This document shows positions 1 to 8,683 of a stretch of 28,281 bases of DNA, piece by piece. The position numbers were made by a program, and so were the translations under genes. Source of the stretch: G020348385 sp964580235. GTDB taxonomy: Bacteria; Acidobacteriota; Aminicenantia; Aminicenantales; Aminicenantaceae. Position 1 is the first letter of the stretch, and each line of letters begins with the position of its first letter. Under the pieces are notes generated by a model. It worked only from the letters and a program-made list of their open reading frames with translations. It had not been told where the DNA came from and made no database searches. The DNA is taken from NCBI GenBank assembly GCA_964580235.1, contig CAZOJY010000037.1, forward strand, positions 1 through 28,281, read 5' to 3'.

Positions 1-98
1 CAGCTTGAGAAGAGCGTAAGTAGCGCCTATGATCAAAGGGATAGTGGATGCTGAGAGATAAAAAATCCAAGAGATGAAAAAACCGCCTAAGGAAAAAA

Positions 99-1598
99 AT
101 GATGGCTGAAACAAAAAATGGCACCAAAAAAATCGAGCAAGAGATTGTCCGCGAGCAAAAAATGGAAAAGCTCGCCCAGGAAGGAATAGACCTTTTCCCT
201 CACAATTTTTCCCCCAGCCATACCATATTTGACATTCTGTCCGGTTATTCCCAGCTCACGAATCAAGAACTGGAAGAACGGAAGATCAAAGTTATCGTGC
301 CGGGGAGGGTTATGGCAGTCCGTCGTATGGGAAGAGCCACGTTTTTTCACTTCGCCGACTGCAGGGGAAGACTGCAGGCTTACCTGCGCGAAGATAAAGT
401 TGGCAAGAAAAATTACAAGCTCTTTTCTTTGATTGATATCGGCGACATGTTGGCTATCGAGGGAATTTTGTTCAAGACGAAAACCGGTGAGTTAACCATC
501 ATGGCAGAATCCTTCGTGTTTTTAGCCAAATGTCTCCACCCTCTTCCGGAGAAGTGGCACGGTCTTCAGGATGTGGAACTCCGCTACAGAAATCGACATC
601 TTGATTTGATCATGAACCCGGTGGAAAGCGATGTGTTCAAACTTCGAAGTTCGATCATCGCATTTATCAGAAAGTTTTTTGATAAAAGAGGATTTATGGA
701 AGTCGAAACGCCCATGATGCACGCCATTCCAGGGGGGGCTTTAGCACGGCCGTTCAAGACTTTTCATAATGCTCTGGGGATGGACTTGTACTTGAGAATT
801 GCGCCGGAATTGTATTTAAAAAGGCTGATCGTTGGGGGTCTGGAGAGAGTTTATGAGATAAACCGCAACTTTCGCAACGAAGGGATTTCTTCAGAACACA
901 ACCCGGAATTCACGATGCTGGAATGGTACCAGGCCTACAGCGATTATAATGATATGATGGATTTGACTGAAGAATTGATCTGTGCTCTGGGAGAGACTCT
1001 CTTGAATTCCGAGGAAATCCCATTCGCAGAACACACCATTTCGTTAAAAAGACCTTGGAAGAGGATAAAATTTATGCAGGCCTTACATGAATACAGCGGC
1101 CTGGCCCCGAGCCGATTTGATGATAAAGCAGAAATTATTGAAATGGCTTCAAAGCTTGCGCCGGACAGCAAATCTCTCTCCTTTGGGAAAGCGCTGGATA
1201 TCATTTTTGACAAAAACGTGAAGCACCAGCTTATCCAACCCACGTTTATCACTAATCCTCCCAAAGAAGTTTCCCCGTTGGCCAAGGCTGCAAAAGATAA
1301 TCCCGAAGAGGCTGAGCGGTTCGAGCTCATCGTTGCAGGGATGGAGATTGCCAATGCATTCAGCGAGTTGACCGATCCCGAGGAACAGAGGAAAAGATTC
1401 GAACAGCAGGCTGAAGAGAGGAAAAAAGGAGATGACGAGTCTCATATGATCGACATGGATTACATAAAAGCCCTGGAGTATGGCATGCCTCCTACAGGCG
1501 GTGAAGGTATCGGGATCGACAGGCTTATCATGATATTGGCGAACAAAAAATCCATAAGGGAAGTCATTCTGTTTCCGCTTCTCCGGCCCAGACAGTGA
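99..1598 (+). CDS. lysS: Lysyl-tRNA synthetase, class II
   Basis: Charges tRNA-Lys with lysine in the cytoplasm. The 499-residue length fits class II LysRS. An N-terminal OB-fold anticodon-binding domain lies at about 65-140, containing the run GRVMAVRRMGRATFFHFAD, followed by the catalytic core from about 170. Class II motif 2 is clear near 258-279 (FRNEG...HNPEFTMLEWYQAY) and motif 3 near 467-480 (GGEGIGIDRLIMIL). The lysine-recognition stretch EIANAFSELTDPEEQ is also present. Two ATGs stand in tandem at 99 and 102; the purine-rich TAAGGA at 88-93 serves either. The stop is 13 bases before the LolC/E-type permease gene, so it probably leads the envelope operon. lysS next to lol genes is also, as I recall, a deltaproteobacterial arrangement. 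Identity is secure; only the choice between the two adjacent ATGs is open. Confidence 0.97.
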   Translation: MMAETKNGTKKIEQEIVREQKMEKLAQEGIDLFPHNFSPSHTIFDILSGYSQLTNQELEERKIKVIVPGRVMAVRRMGRATFFHFADCRGRLQAYLREDKVGKKNYKLFSLIDIGDMLAIEGILFKTKTGELTIMAESFVFLAKCLHPLPEKWHGLQDVELRYRNRHLDLIMNPVESDVFKLRSSIIAFIRKFFDKRGFMEVETPMMHAIPGGALARPFKTFHNALGMDLYLRIAPELYLKRLIVGGLERVYEINRNFRNEGISSEHNPEFTMLEWYQAYSDYNDMMDLTEELICALGETLLNSEEIPFAEHTISLKRPWKRIKFMQALHEYSGLAPSRFDDKAEIIEMASKLAPDSKSLSFGKALDIIFDKNVKHQLIQPTFITNPPKEVSPLAKAAKDNPEEAERFELIVAGMEIANAFSELTDPEEQRKRFEQQAEERKKGDDESHMIDMDYIKALEYGMPPTGGEGIGIDRLIMILANKKSIREVILFPLLRPRQ

Positions 1599-1611
1599 GA
1601 AAGATTCAAAC

Positions 1612-2829
1612 ATGAATTTCGAGTTTTTTGTTGCCCGACGGTATTTGACGGCCAAACGAAAGCAGGCGTTTATTTCGGTGATCACATTCATCTCCACTCT
1701 GGGGATCACAATAGGAGTTATGGCCCTTATCATTGCCATTGCTCTTCTCACGGGTTTTCAGGATGATGTCCAGGATAAAATACTGGGGTCGACTGCACAC
1801 CTTATGGTTTCCCATTATCTCGGGGAAGCGTTGGGGAACTATCACCAACTCATGGACAAGATCAGTACGGATGAAGAAGTGGTCAGCGTTTCTCCTATTG
1901 CCTATGATTATGTCCTAATTACTGGGCCTTATAAGAATTCTCCTGGCATTCTCAGAGGAATCGATTTTGATCTGGAAAGAAAATCCGCGAAGTGGCTCCA
2001 GGACCTTCAAGGCCGCCTCCCCGAGCCCGGCGAAAAAATCCCTGGAATTTTATTGGGCCGGGATTTGGCTCTGAATACCGGAGCTGGCATCGGTGACCAG
2101 GTGAATGTTTTAACGTCATCCTTCCGGCTTTCACCCACCGCCCTGATTCCCCGCCAGAGGCGATATGCGGTCACCGGCATCTTTCACACCGGCCTGTATG
2201 AATTTGACAATACCACCGCTTTGATTTCTCTTGAAGCCGCACAAAAATTGTTCAAGTTGGAAAACAAAATAACCCTGCTCCAAATTCGCGTCCGCAATAT
2301 TTTCCGTGCTGATGAAGTGGCTGAACGCATCAAAAATATTCTGCCGGCAGAAACCTATGTCACTACCTGGATGGAAATGAATAAGCCGCTATTTTCTGCC
2401 CTGAAACTCGAAAAACAGCTTCTTTTCCTGACCATCACACTCATCGTTATTGTGGCGGCTTTGAACATCGTGGCTACTCTCATTTTGATGGTCATGGATA
2501 AAACAAGAGAAATTGGGATTCTTATCGCCATGGGTGCGACAGCGAGAAACATCCGGAAAATATTTTTCTTTCAGGGAGCGATAATCGGGATAATAGGAAC
2601 AGCAGCAGGAACGGTTTTGGGTTTGATTTGGAACTGGCTGGCGAATACGTTTGAGCTCATAAAAGTTCCTGTGGAAATTTACCATATCGCGTATGTTCCG
2701 TTTCGTTTGAAGTTTTTTGACCTGGCATTAATCGTCGGGGTTGCTCTGCTGATCAGTTTTCTTTCGACCCTCTTCCCTTCCCATAGAGCGTCTAAAATCG
2801 ATCCCGTGGTGGCATTAAAATATGAATAG
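1612..2829 (+). CDS. lolE: Lipoprotein-releasing ABC transporter permease (LolC/LolE type)
   Basis: Inner-membrane permease of the Lol system, which extracts outer-membrane lipoproteins from the inner membrane and hands them to LolA. The 405-residue protein has the FtsX/MacB plan: a first membrane helix at about 20-46 (FISVITFISTLGITIGVMAL), a periplasmic domain at about 50-265, and three C-terminal helices at about 269-295, 317-345 and 369-389. The conserved N-terminus (RRYLTAKRKQAF, then GFQDDVQDKILG) is typical of LolC/LolE. The cytoplasmic segment DKTREIGILIAMGA (296-309) is the coupling helix that contacts the ATPase. Only one permease is encoded, so it may act as a LolF-like homodimer or pair with a copy elsewhere. 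Its stop overlaps the lolD start by 8 bases, which suggests translational coupling. The LolC versus LolE name cannot be decided from this sequence. Confidence 0.93.
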   Translation: MNFEFFVARRYLTAKRKQAFISVITFISTLGITIGVMALIIAIALLTGFQDDVQDKILGSTAHLMVSHYLGEALGNYHQLMDKISTDEEVVSVSPIAYDYVLITGPYKNSPGILRGIDFDLERKSAKWLQDLQGRLPEPGEKIPGILLGRDLALNTGAGIGDQVNVLTSSFRLSPTALIPRQRRYAVTGIFHTGLYEFDNTTALISLEAAQKLFKLENKITLLQIRVRNIFRADEVAERIKNILPAETYVTTWMEMNKPLFSALKLEKQLLFLTITLIVIVAALNIVATLILMVMDKTREIGILIAMGATARNIRKIFFFQGAIIGIIGTAAGTVLGLIWNWLANTFELIKVPVEIYHIAYVPFRLKFFDLALIVGVALLISFLSTLFPSHRASKIDPVVALKYE

Positions 2830-3508
2830 CATCCTCAAAACAGAAGATCTTGGCAAGGAATATCCCCTGCCCAGAGGGACGCTCTGTGTTTTTGAAAAAC
2901 TGAATTTTGAGTTGGAGAAGGGGGAAATAATAGCGATCATGGGTGTTTCAGGAGTTGGGAAAACCACTTTTCTCAATCTTGTTGCCGGGCTTGACTCCCC
3001 AACGGATGGAAATGTTTTTCTCGATGGAGAGGATGTGTTCGAGCTGAGCAAAAGAGACAGAGCCAGGATGCGGAATAAAAAAATCGGATTTATCTTTCAA
3101 TTCTACCACCTTCTTCCTGAATTTACGGCTTTGGAGAATGTATCTTTCCCCCTCCTTCTTGGTGGAGTAGAAAAGAAAGAGGCCTTTGAGAGGGCTTCCA
3201 AACTGCTCCAGGAAGTTCTTTTGGAGGAGAAGGCGGACCTCCGCCCTGGTAAGCTGTCGGGTGGAGAGCAGCAGAGAGTAGCCATAGCGAGATCCCTGAT
3301 TAACGAACCAAAACTTTTACTGGCAGATGAGCCAACCGGAAACCTGGACTGGAAAACAGGCCAGAGCATTCTCGAGCTCGTTCGTTCCCTCCACGCCAAA
3401 AAAGACCTTTCCTCGATTGTCGTGACTCATAATGAAAGAGTTGCGGATTTTTGCGATAAGGTTTTTTTGATGGAAAACGGTCAGTTGAAACTTTTGTCCC
3501 GCCTTTAG
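2822..3508 (+). CDS. lolD: Lipoprotein-releasing ABC transporter ATP-binding protein
   Basis: Cytoplasmic ATPase of the Lol lipoprotein-extraction complex, partner of the permease just upstream. All nucleotide-binding motifs are intact in 228 residues: Walker A GVSGVGKTT (41-49), Q-loop around Q93, signature LSGGEQQR (145-152), Walker B LLLADEP (165-171) and H-loop H203. The stretch EPTGNLDWKTG follows the usual LolD/MacB pattern. The start overlaps the permease stop (ATG inside the permease's last codons), so no separate Shine-Dalgarno is expected and the two subunits should be made in balance. A 99-base gap with hairpins separates it from bamA. An FtsE or MacB ATPase is excluded mainly by the partner gene and context. 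Confidence 0.94.
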   Translation: MNSILKTEDLGKEYPLPRGTLCVFEKLNFELEKGEIIAIMGVSGVGKTTFLNLVAGLDSPTDGNVFLDGEDVFELSKRDRARMRNKKIGFIFQFYHLLPEFTALENVSFPLLLGGVEKKEAFERASKLLQEVLLEEKADLRPGKLSGGEQQRVAIARSLINEPKLLLADEPTGNLDWKTGQSILELVRSLHAKKDLSSIVVTHNERVADFCDKVFLMENGQLKLLSRL

Positions 3509-3534
3509 AGTTTTAATTAAGTGGTTCGAATAAT

Positions 3535-3583
3535 CGGGGCAAAGTTTGCCCCGAAAAGCCCCTGACATCTTTATTTTTCAGGG
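3535..3583 (+). promoter_or_regulatory. Hairpin cluster between lolD and bamA
   Basis: A perfect inverted repeat at 3535-3553 (CGGGGCAA ... TTGCCCCG, 8-bp stem, 3-nt loop) is followed by a second at 3560-3583 (CCCTGA ... TCAGGG, 12-nt loop that includes a short T run). The GGGGC of the first stem (3536-3540) could also pair with a second GCCCC at 3558-3562, so alternative folds are possible. There is no U tract directly after the first stem, so it is not a textbook intrinsic terminator. It may be an attenuator, a processing site or a stabilising 3' end for the upstream transcript. Confidence 0.45.
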
Positions 3584-3607
3584 AGAATATGGTATAAGGA
3601 AAGAGTC

Positions 3608-5971
3608 ATGAAAAGAGTTGTTTTTGTGTTGATTTTCAGCCTTCTTCCCCTGGCTTTATTCGGGCAGGAGGTGGTGGAGAAGATCGAAATCGTCGGAAAC
3701 GATAGAGTCACTCCCGAAACCATCATGTATTACCTCTCATCTAAAGAGGGGGAATACTACAATGAAAATTTGTTGAAGCGGGATTTTAAGGTTTTGTGGT
3801 CAACGGGTTTTTTTTCAAACATCAAGATAGAACAGGATCAAGGGACAAGCGGGAAGATCATACGGATTACAGTCGAAGAAAATCCGATAGTCAAACAAAT
3901 TACCTACAAAACCGGAAAAAAGATAAAAGAAAAAGACATTGTCGAAAAGCTTAAAGAAAATGACGAGAATATTCTTCCCTATTCTTATTACAGCCCACAC
4001 AAGATTCAGAGGATCACGGCGACCATTCAAGATCTTTTGTTAGAAAAAGGTCTCATGAACGGAAAAGTGGAGGTCAAGACCGAAAAAAAGGGGAATAATG
4101 AAGTTGAAATCATTTTTCAAGTCGATGAAGGTCCTAAATTAAGGGTCGGAGAAATTGCTTTCGAAGGGAAAACGAAACTGCGCGAAAGCACTCTTCGAGG
4201 AGCGATTTCCGAGAACAAAGAACACAGCGTATTGTCCTGGATTACAGGAAAGGATTCCTTCAAGCCGAACAAGCTGGATGAGGATATTGCCAACCTAAAG
4301 ACCAGACTCCAGGAGCACGGATTCATGGAAGTCTCGATCGGAGAGCCCCGAATCGAGGATATGACCAAAAGAACGATATTCTTTAAAAAACAAACAATGA
4401 AACGGATCGTCATCCCCGTTGATCCGGGCTACAGGTATTTTGTGGGAGATGTTAAAATCGAAGGAAACCAAATCATCTCCACCCAATATTTACATAAACT
4501 TATTCAGCTGAAAAAAGGGCAAATCTACAGCACAAAAATGCGGGAGGACTCGATAGAAAAAATAAAGGAGCTGTATAATAATACAGGATACTTATACGCG
4601 CAAGTCATGCCCGTTGAGAGCTTGGATCCCAAGAGAAAACGTGTCAACGTCACCTTCAATATCCAGGAAGGCGACATCGTCTATGTGCATCGCCTGGATA
4701 TCAAGGGAAATACATATACAAAGGATAGGGTTATCCGGAGAGAAATATTGCTCACCGAGGGCATGCGCTTCAGCCTGGCCATATTCAAAGACAGCATCCT
4801 GAGGATGAGGCAGCTGGGATTGGTGGATTTGGAGGGAGAGCCGGATATCAAGCCCAATCCTGAAGACCCGACACAGCTCGACATCACCCTTCGCGTAAAA
4901 GAATTGCAGAGGAACAACATCCAGTTTACGGCGGGTTACAGCGGATATGAGGGAACTTTTGTGGCCTTGAGCTATTCGACGGTGAATTTTTTAGGCGCAG
5001 GAGAGACTTTGCAGCTGGGCGTTCAGTACGGAAAAAGGATTAAGAACTACTCCTTTGGATTTTCGGAGCCGTATATTTTTGATCTCCCCTTGACTCTCGG
5101 ATTTAACTTATACAACCGCTATAATGTCTACCCTGGACTCTTCGATCAGAAATCGAAGGGGATTGACCTTCAGGCGAACGCGAGGCTCTTTGGCTACTGG
5201 AGGACAGGTCTTGTTTACAGCTTTCAGTATCTCGAGATGTTTGAACCGAGTATTGACTATAATGAGTACTACAATCCCTATTATGGCTATGGCGGTGGCT
5301 TAGGCGGTGGCTTAGGCGGAAGCATAAATCCGTATTATTACGGCTCGTATGGTTATGGGAAGTACAACATGAGCAGTATTACTCCAACGCTGTACAGGAG
5401 CACCATCGATAGCCCCCTAACGCCGTCAAGAGGTACTCTGTTCTTAGCTTCTGTAAAATTTGCTGGCGGTCCCCTTGGCGGGGATGTCAAATTCATCAAA
5501 CCACGCTTCGAGTTTACTCATTATCAACCCACTTTCGGGGAGCAGCGGTTCGGAATCCATTTTGAATACTCCTACCTTGCATCTATTGGCGGATCGGATA
5601 TCCCGTACTGGGAGAGATTTTATCTGGGGGGAGAACGGTCTATTCGAGGTTATGAAATCTACAGTATAGGCCCTCGTAATGAAAATGGTCAAAACCTCGG
5701 GGGAGAGAAGTCCTTGGTCATGAATGCAGAATACATCATACCCGTGGGCGGCCCGATCTACAGTATTTTCTTTTTCGATATCGGGAATGCTCTGCCGAGA
5801 TATGAGAAGTTAAGCTTCAACAACATGTACTACTCTACGGGATTGGAACTGAGAATTTTCGTACCGGCTCTGCGGGTTCCCTTCAGGCTCATTTTTGCTT
5901 ATAATAATAAAAAAATCTATTTGGACGATTCCAGTTTTGCATTTCGTTTCGCAATAGGAACTACATTTTAG
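3608..5971 (+). CDS. bamA: Outer membrane protein assembly factor BamA (Omp85)
   Basis: Inserts beta-barrel proteins into the outer membrane. The 787-residue protein opens with a signal peptide (MKRVVFVLIFSLLPLALFGQ), followed by five POTRA-like repeats at about 21-95, 96-175, 176-265, 275-353 and 357-432. An Omp85 barrel follows from about 437 to the C-terminus. The conserved barrel-lumen motif LGGERSIRGYE is present (R680-G681-Y682), and the last residue is Phe787 in an aromatic beta-signal (FAIGTTF). A Gly/Tyr-rich stretch at about 549-588, including GGGLGGGLGG, sits inside the barrel and is probably a surface loop. The ATG at 3608 follows TAAGGAAAGAG. The paralogue TamA is unlikely, given five POTRAs and the skp and fabZ neighbours. 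Confidence 0.96.
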   Translation: MKRVVFVLIFSLLPLALFGQEVVEKIEIVGNDRVTPETIMYYLSSKEGEYYNENLLKRDFKVLWSTGFFSNIKIEQDQGTSGKIIRITVEENPIVKQITYKTGKKIKEKDIVEKLKENDENILPYSYYSPHKIQRITATIQDLLLEKGLMNGKVEVKTEKKGNNEVEIIFQVDEGPKLRVGEIAFEGKTKLRESTLRGAISENKEHSVLSWITGKDSFKPNKLDEDIANLKTRLQEHGFMEVSIGEPRIEDMTKRTIFFKKQTMKRIVIPVDPGYRYFVGDVKIEGNQIISTQYLHKLIQLKKGQIYSTKMREDSIEKIKELYNNTGYLYAQVMPVESLDPKRKRVNVTFNIQEGDIVYVHRLDIKGNTYTKDRVIRREILLTEGMRFSLAIFKDSILRMRQLGLVDLEGEPDIKPNPEDPTQLDITLRVKELQRNNIQFTAGYSGYEGTFVALSYSTVNFLGAGETLQLGVQYGKRIKNYSFGFSEPYIFDLPLTLGFNLYNRYNVYPGLFDQKSKGIDLQANARLFGYWRTGLVYSFQYLEMFEPSIDYNEYYNPYYGYGGGLGGGLGGSINPYYYGSYGYGKYNMSSITPTLYRSTIDSPLTPSRGTLFLASVKFAGGPLGGDVKFIKPRFEFTHYQPTFGEQRFGIHFEYSYLASIGGSDIPYWERFYLGGERSIRGYEIYSIGPRNENGQNLGGEKSLVMNAEYIIPVGGPIYSIFFFDIGNALPRYEKLSFNNMYYSTGLELRIFVPALRVPFRLIFAYNNKKIYLDDSSFAFRFAIGTTF
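5291..5320 (+). repeat. 12-bp tandem repeat encoding Gly-rich BamA loop
   Basis: GGCGGTGGCTTA occurs twice head to tail (5291-5302, 5303-5314) and a third partial unit GGCGGA follows. In frame it encodes GGGLGGGLGG within the Tyr/Gly-rich loop of BamA. A perfect 12-bp unit keeps the frame when copies are gained or lost. Confidence 0.8.
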
Positions 5972-6000
5972 CGAAAGACACAAAAAAACTGATTGAAAAA

Positions 6001-6007
6001 AAGGAGG
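6001..6007 (+). promoter_or_regulatory. Strong Shine-Dalgarno deciding the skp start
   Basis: AAGGAGG lies six bases before the ATG at 6014. An upstream in-frame TTG at 5993 would place this site inside the coding region, so the ATG at 6014 is preferred. Confidence 0.85.
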
Positions 6008-6013
6008 CTTAGG

Positions 6014-6550
6014 ATGGTAAGAAAAAGTACAAGTAAAAAAATCCTGCTGGTTCTTTTTGTGGCTGGCTTGGTGTCTTTAGGATACTCTCAACAACCCATG
6101 AAAGCAGGTGTGGTTAATTCCCAAGAAGTCCTCGAGAAGTCATTGGAAGGGAAAAAAGTAACGACTCAGCTCCAAGCCAAAAACAAGACACTCCAGGAAG
6201 ATTTGGCCCGTATCGATGCTAAAATCCGCGATCTTGAGACAAGGCTCAATACGCAGAGGCTCACCCTCAGCCAGGAAGCCTTGAGCAATCTCATGGCAGA
6301 GTTAGATAAGCAAAGAACGGAGAGAACGCGATTTGTCGAGGATTCACGCAGAGAGCTGAATGACCTTCAAATGAGACTTTTTGATAGGCTTCAGAATGAA
6401 CTCCGCCCGATCATCTCTGAAATCGGAAAAGCAAAAAATTTGGATATTATTTTCGATATAGCGAATAGCGGCATCATCTATTTTAATCCTGCTGTGGACC
6501 TGACCCCGGAAGTCATCCAAAAATATGACGCCTCAAAGACTTCCAAATAA
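6014..6550 (+). CDS. skp: OmpH/Skp family periplasmic chaperone
   Basis: Periplasmic holdase that carries unfolded outer-membrane proteins to the Bam complex. The 178-residue product starts with a positively charged signal peptide (MVRKSTSKKILLVLFVAGL, cleavage expected near GYSQQ). A short beta strand follows (MKAGVVNSQEVLEKS, like the family's 'ig.vd.q.v...'), then a long charged coiled coil rich in K/E/Q/R at about 45-135. A closing segment, KAKNLDIIFDIANSGIIYFNPAVDLTPEVI, is the typical OmpH C-terminus. Start chosen at 6014 because AAGGAGG lies six bases upstream; the longer TTG reading adds only charged residues. It follows bamA by 42 bases, and its TAA stop abuts the fabZ ATG with no gap. 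Confidence 0.92.
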   Translation: MVRKSTSKKILLVLFVAGLVSLGYSQQPMKAGVVNSQEVLEKSLEGKKVTTQLQAKNKTLQEDLARIDAKIRDLETRLNTQRLTLSQEALSNLMAELDKQRTERTRFVEDSRRELNDLQMRLFDRLQNELRPIISEIGKAKNLDIIFDIANSGIIYFNPAVDLTPEVIQKYDASKTSK

Positions 6551-7003
6551 ATGAAGTTGTTCAAAATAGAAAAAATCCTCCGTATGCTTCCCCACCGGTA
6601 CCCCTTTTTGTTGGTGGACAGGGTTTTAGAACTGGACAGAGGCAAGTCCATTGTGGCCGTCAAAAATGTAACCGTCAATGAGCCCTTTTTTCAGGGCCAC
6701 TTCCCCGATCTCAAGGTGATGCCGGGGGTTTTAGTGGTTGAAGCTATGGCTCAGGCAGGAGGTGTCCTTCTTTATAATTCCATCCCCGATCCCGAAGACA
6801 AGCTCGTTTTCCTCAGCAAGATCGACAATGTAAAATTCAGAAAGCCTGTGGTTCCCGGCGACCAAATCAGGATGGAGGTTGAGATCGTAAAGCTCAAAAG
6901 CCGCGTGTGCCACATCAAGGCCAAGGCAATCGTAGACGGGGAAATCGTGACAGAAGGTGATATTATGGCCTCTTTGGTGAACCTTGAGGGGCTGGATGAG
7001 TGA
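6551..7003 (+). CDS. fabZ: 3-hydroxyacyl-[acyl-carrier-protein] dehydratase FabZ
   Basis: Dehydrates 3-hydroxyacyl-ACP in fatty-acid elongation and so competes with LpxA for hydroxyacyl-ACP, which explains its place beside lpxA. The 150-residue protein is of normal length and has the hot-dog fold signatures: LPHRYPFLLVDRV near the N-terminus, the active-site His50 in FFQGHFP and Glu64 in PGVLVVEAMAQAGG. Its ATG directly follows the skp stop, and its end overlaps the lpxA start by 8 bases. In many Gram-negatives lpxD lies between skp and fabZ; here there is no room for it. Identity is secure. Confidence 0.96.
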   Translation: MKLFKIEKILRMLPHRYPFLLVDRVLELDRGKSIVAVKNVTVNEPFFQGHFPDLKVMPGVLVVEAMAQAGGVLLYNSIPDPEDKLVFLSKIDNVKFRKPVVPGDQIRMEVEIVKLKSRVCHIKAKAIVDGEIVTEGDIMASLVNLEGLDE

Positions 7004-7820
7004 CGGAGAAATCTCTGTTCACCCCACTGCTTCTGTTCATCCTCGAGCTCGGTTGGATTCCGGAGTAAAGATCGGTCCTTATGTCGTTATAGGGGAAAAC
7101 GTCAGCATCCTCAAAGACACCGCTATCGATGCTCATGTGTGTATTACAGGAAGAACAGAAGTCGGGATGAAGTGCCGGTTTTCTCCTTTTTCTTCCATCG
7201 GGACCGAACCTCAAGACGTTTCATACCGAGGAGAGGAGACCTGTGTCAAAATCGGAAATGATAACTTCTTTCGGGAATTCATAACCATTCACCGGGGCAC
7301 GGTTAAAGGCCGGGGAGAGACCGTTATCGGAAATGGCAACTACTTCATGGCTTTTTCTCATGTTGCCCATGATTGTATCGTGGGTGGTAACACGGTTTTC
7401 CTCCATGGGGCAACAATAGGCGGTCATGTGGATGTAGATGATTTTTCTACGATTGGCGCTTTAAGCGGTATCCATCAATTCTGCCGGATCGGGAAGTATG
7501 CCTTCATAGGTGGAAATACGGTTGTCACTCAGGATGTTCTCCCCTTCTGCCGGGTGGCGGGAGGGCGTCCGACACTTCTTTATGGTTTGAATGCCATCGG
7601 GCTGCGGCGGCTGGGCTTTTCCAGAGAAAGAATCATGGCCTTGAAGGAAATGTTCAAAATAATTTTTTATTCCAACATGAATACAAGCCAGGCCATCGAA
7701 CAGATTGAAAAGAAATTTTCTCCGGGAACGGACCGGGATGAAATTCTTTCTTTCATCCGCAGTTCCAGGAGAGGAATCGTAAAAAAGCCATCAGAAAAAT
7801 GGGAAAAAAACTTGGAGTGA
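6996..7820 (+). CDS. lpxA: UDP-N-acetylglucosamine acyltransferase LpxA
   Basis: First step of lipid A synthesis: transfers a 3-hydroxyacyl chain from ACP to UDP-GlcNAc in the cytoplasm. The 274-residue protein is a left-handed beta helix of hexapeptide repeats (VKIGPYVVIGENV...) with a helical C-terminus. Starting at ATG 6996 gives numbering that matches the E. coli enzyme as I remember it: H122 and catalytic H125 in SHVAHD, H144, H160-Q161 and G173 in FIGGN. That register supports the start over an in-frame TTG at 6984. Gly at 173, the acyl-chain 'ruler' position, predicts use of long hydroxyacyl chains (C14-like) rather than C10. GAGGGG at 6986-6991 is the likely ribosome site. It overlaps fabZ by 8 bases and lpxI by 22. 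Confidence 0.95.
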   Translation: MSDGEISVHPTASVHPRARLDSGVKIGPYVVIGENVSILKDTAIDAHVCITGRTEVGMKCRFSPFSSIGTEPQDVSYRGEETCVKIGNDNFFREFITIHRGTVKGRGETVIGNGNYFMAFSHVAHDCIVGGNTVFLHGATIGGHVDVDDFSTIGALSGIHQFCRIGKYAFIGGNTVVTQDVLPFCRVAGGRPTLLYGLNAIGLRRLGFSRERIMALKEMFKIIFYSNMNTSQAIEQIEKKFSPGTDRDEILSFIRSSRRGIVKKPSEKWEKNLE

Positions 7821-8602
7821 TAGCCGGATCCGGCGAGTTTCCAAACCATGTCTGCCGGGAAGCCCAAAACAGGGGATGCTTCTGTGTGATAGCCGGAATT
7901 AAAGGGGAAGCAGAAAACCTCCTTGCAGAGAGTGCGGATTATTTTGAGTGGTTCGCTATTCATGACTTCAGAAATCTGATCTCTTTTTTCAAAGAAAATC
8001 AGGTTTCTGAAGCGGTTTTTGCCGGAAAGATCGACCATCGTATCATCTATAAAAACCAGGAGTTGCGAAAAAAACTTCCTTTGCTGTTGGGAAAAGAGAA
8101 AAAGTGGACCCCTGCGGCCTTGATCCAGGCGGCTATCAAGATTTTTTCTGCGCAGGGAATTGCCATTATAGACCCGAGTCCATACATAACATCGGCACTT
8201 TGTGCAGGAGGGATTCTAACGGAAACGAAACCGTCTTCGCATACGGAGGAGACCATTCTTTTTGGCCTGAATATTGCCAAAAAGCTCGCTGATCTCGACA
8301 TCGGACAGACGGTTATCGTCAAAGAAAAAGCCATCGTAGCAGTGGAAGGCATGGAAGGGACGGATGAAGCCATCAAGCGATCAGGAAAATTGGCCGGGGA
8401 AGGGATTATTGTGGTAAAAGTCTGCCGGTCGAATCAGGATCCGCGCATCGATCTTCCCGCTGTTGGACTTATAACCGTGAAAAGTCTGGTCCAAGCTGGG
8501 GGGCGGGCGTTAGGTATTGAGGCCCAAAAAATTCCTTTTTTCCAGAAAGAAGAAGCTATTTCTCTGGCAAATGCCCATGGTGTATCCATAATAGCGAAAT
8601 AG
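7799..8602 (+). CDS. lpxI: UDP-2,3-diacylglucosamine pyrophosphatase LpxI
   Basis: Hydrolyses UDP-2,3-diacylglucosamine to lipid X and UMP, the fourth lipid A step, in organisms that lack LpxH. The 267 residues match the LpxI (formerly DUF1009) family: opening MGKKLGVIAGSGEFPNHVCREA, the central DPSPYITSALCAGGILT, and the C-terminal block GTDEAIKRSG...KVCRSNQDPRIDLPAVGLITV...QAGGRALGIEA. The ATG at 7799 lies inside the last codons of lpxA (22-base overlap). LpxI directly after LpxA and followed by a Gfo/Idh oxidoreductase is, from memory, also the order in Geobacter-like genomes, where lpxB comes next. Cytoplasmic; no signal peptide. Confidence 0.94.
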   Translation: MGKKLGVIAGSGEFPNHVCREAQNRGCFCVIAGIKGEAENLLAESADYFEWFAIHDFRNLISFFKENQVSEAVFAGKIDHRIIYKNQELRKKLPLLLGKEKKWTPAALIQAAIKIFSAQGIAIIDPSPYITSALCAGGILTETKPSSHTEETILFGLNIAKKLADLDIGQTVIVKEKAIVAVEGMEGTDEAIKRSGKLAGEGIIVVKVCRSNQDPRIDLPAVGLITVKSLVQAGGRALGIEAQKIPFFQKEEAISLANAHGVSIIAK

Positions 8603-8683
8603 CTATTCCCGCCATGTTGAAGCTCCCATTCTCTCCTAATCAGCTCTTTCCATCAGGCTCTTCTCAGGCTATCCAGGAATTTT

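Noticed and set aside
1..114. Minus-strand open frame reading like a membrane segment (LGGFFISWIFYLSASTIPLI).
   Set aside because: It overlaps lysS, has no ATG or ribosome site, and A-rich + strand sequence gives hydrophobic antisense by default. The + strand frames in 1-98 all stop early, so nothing is annotated there.
5993..6013. TTG start giving a longer Skp.
   Set aside because: The strong AAGGAGG would lie inside the coding region and the signal peptide fits the ATG at 6014.
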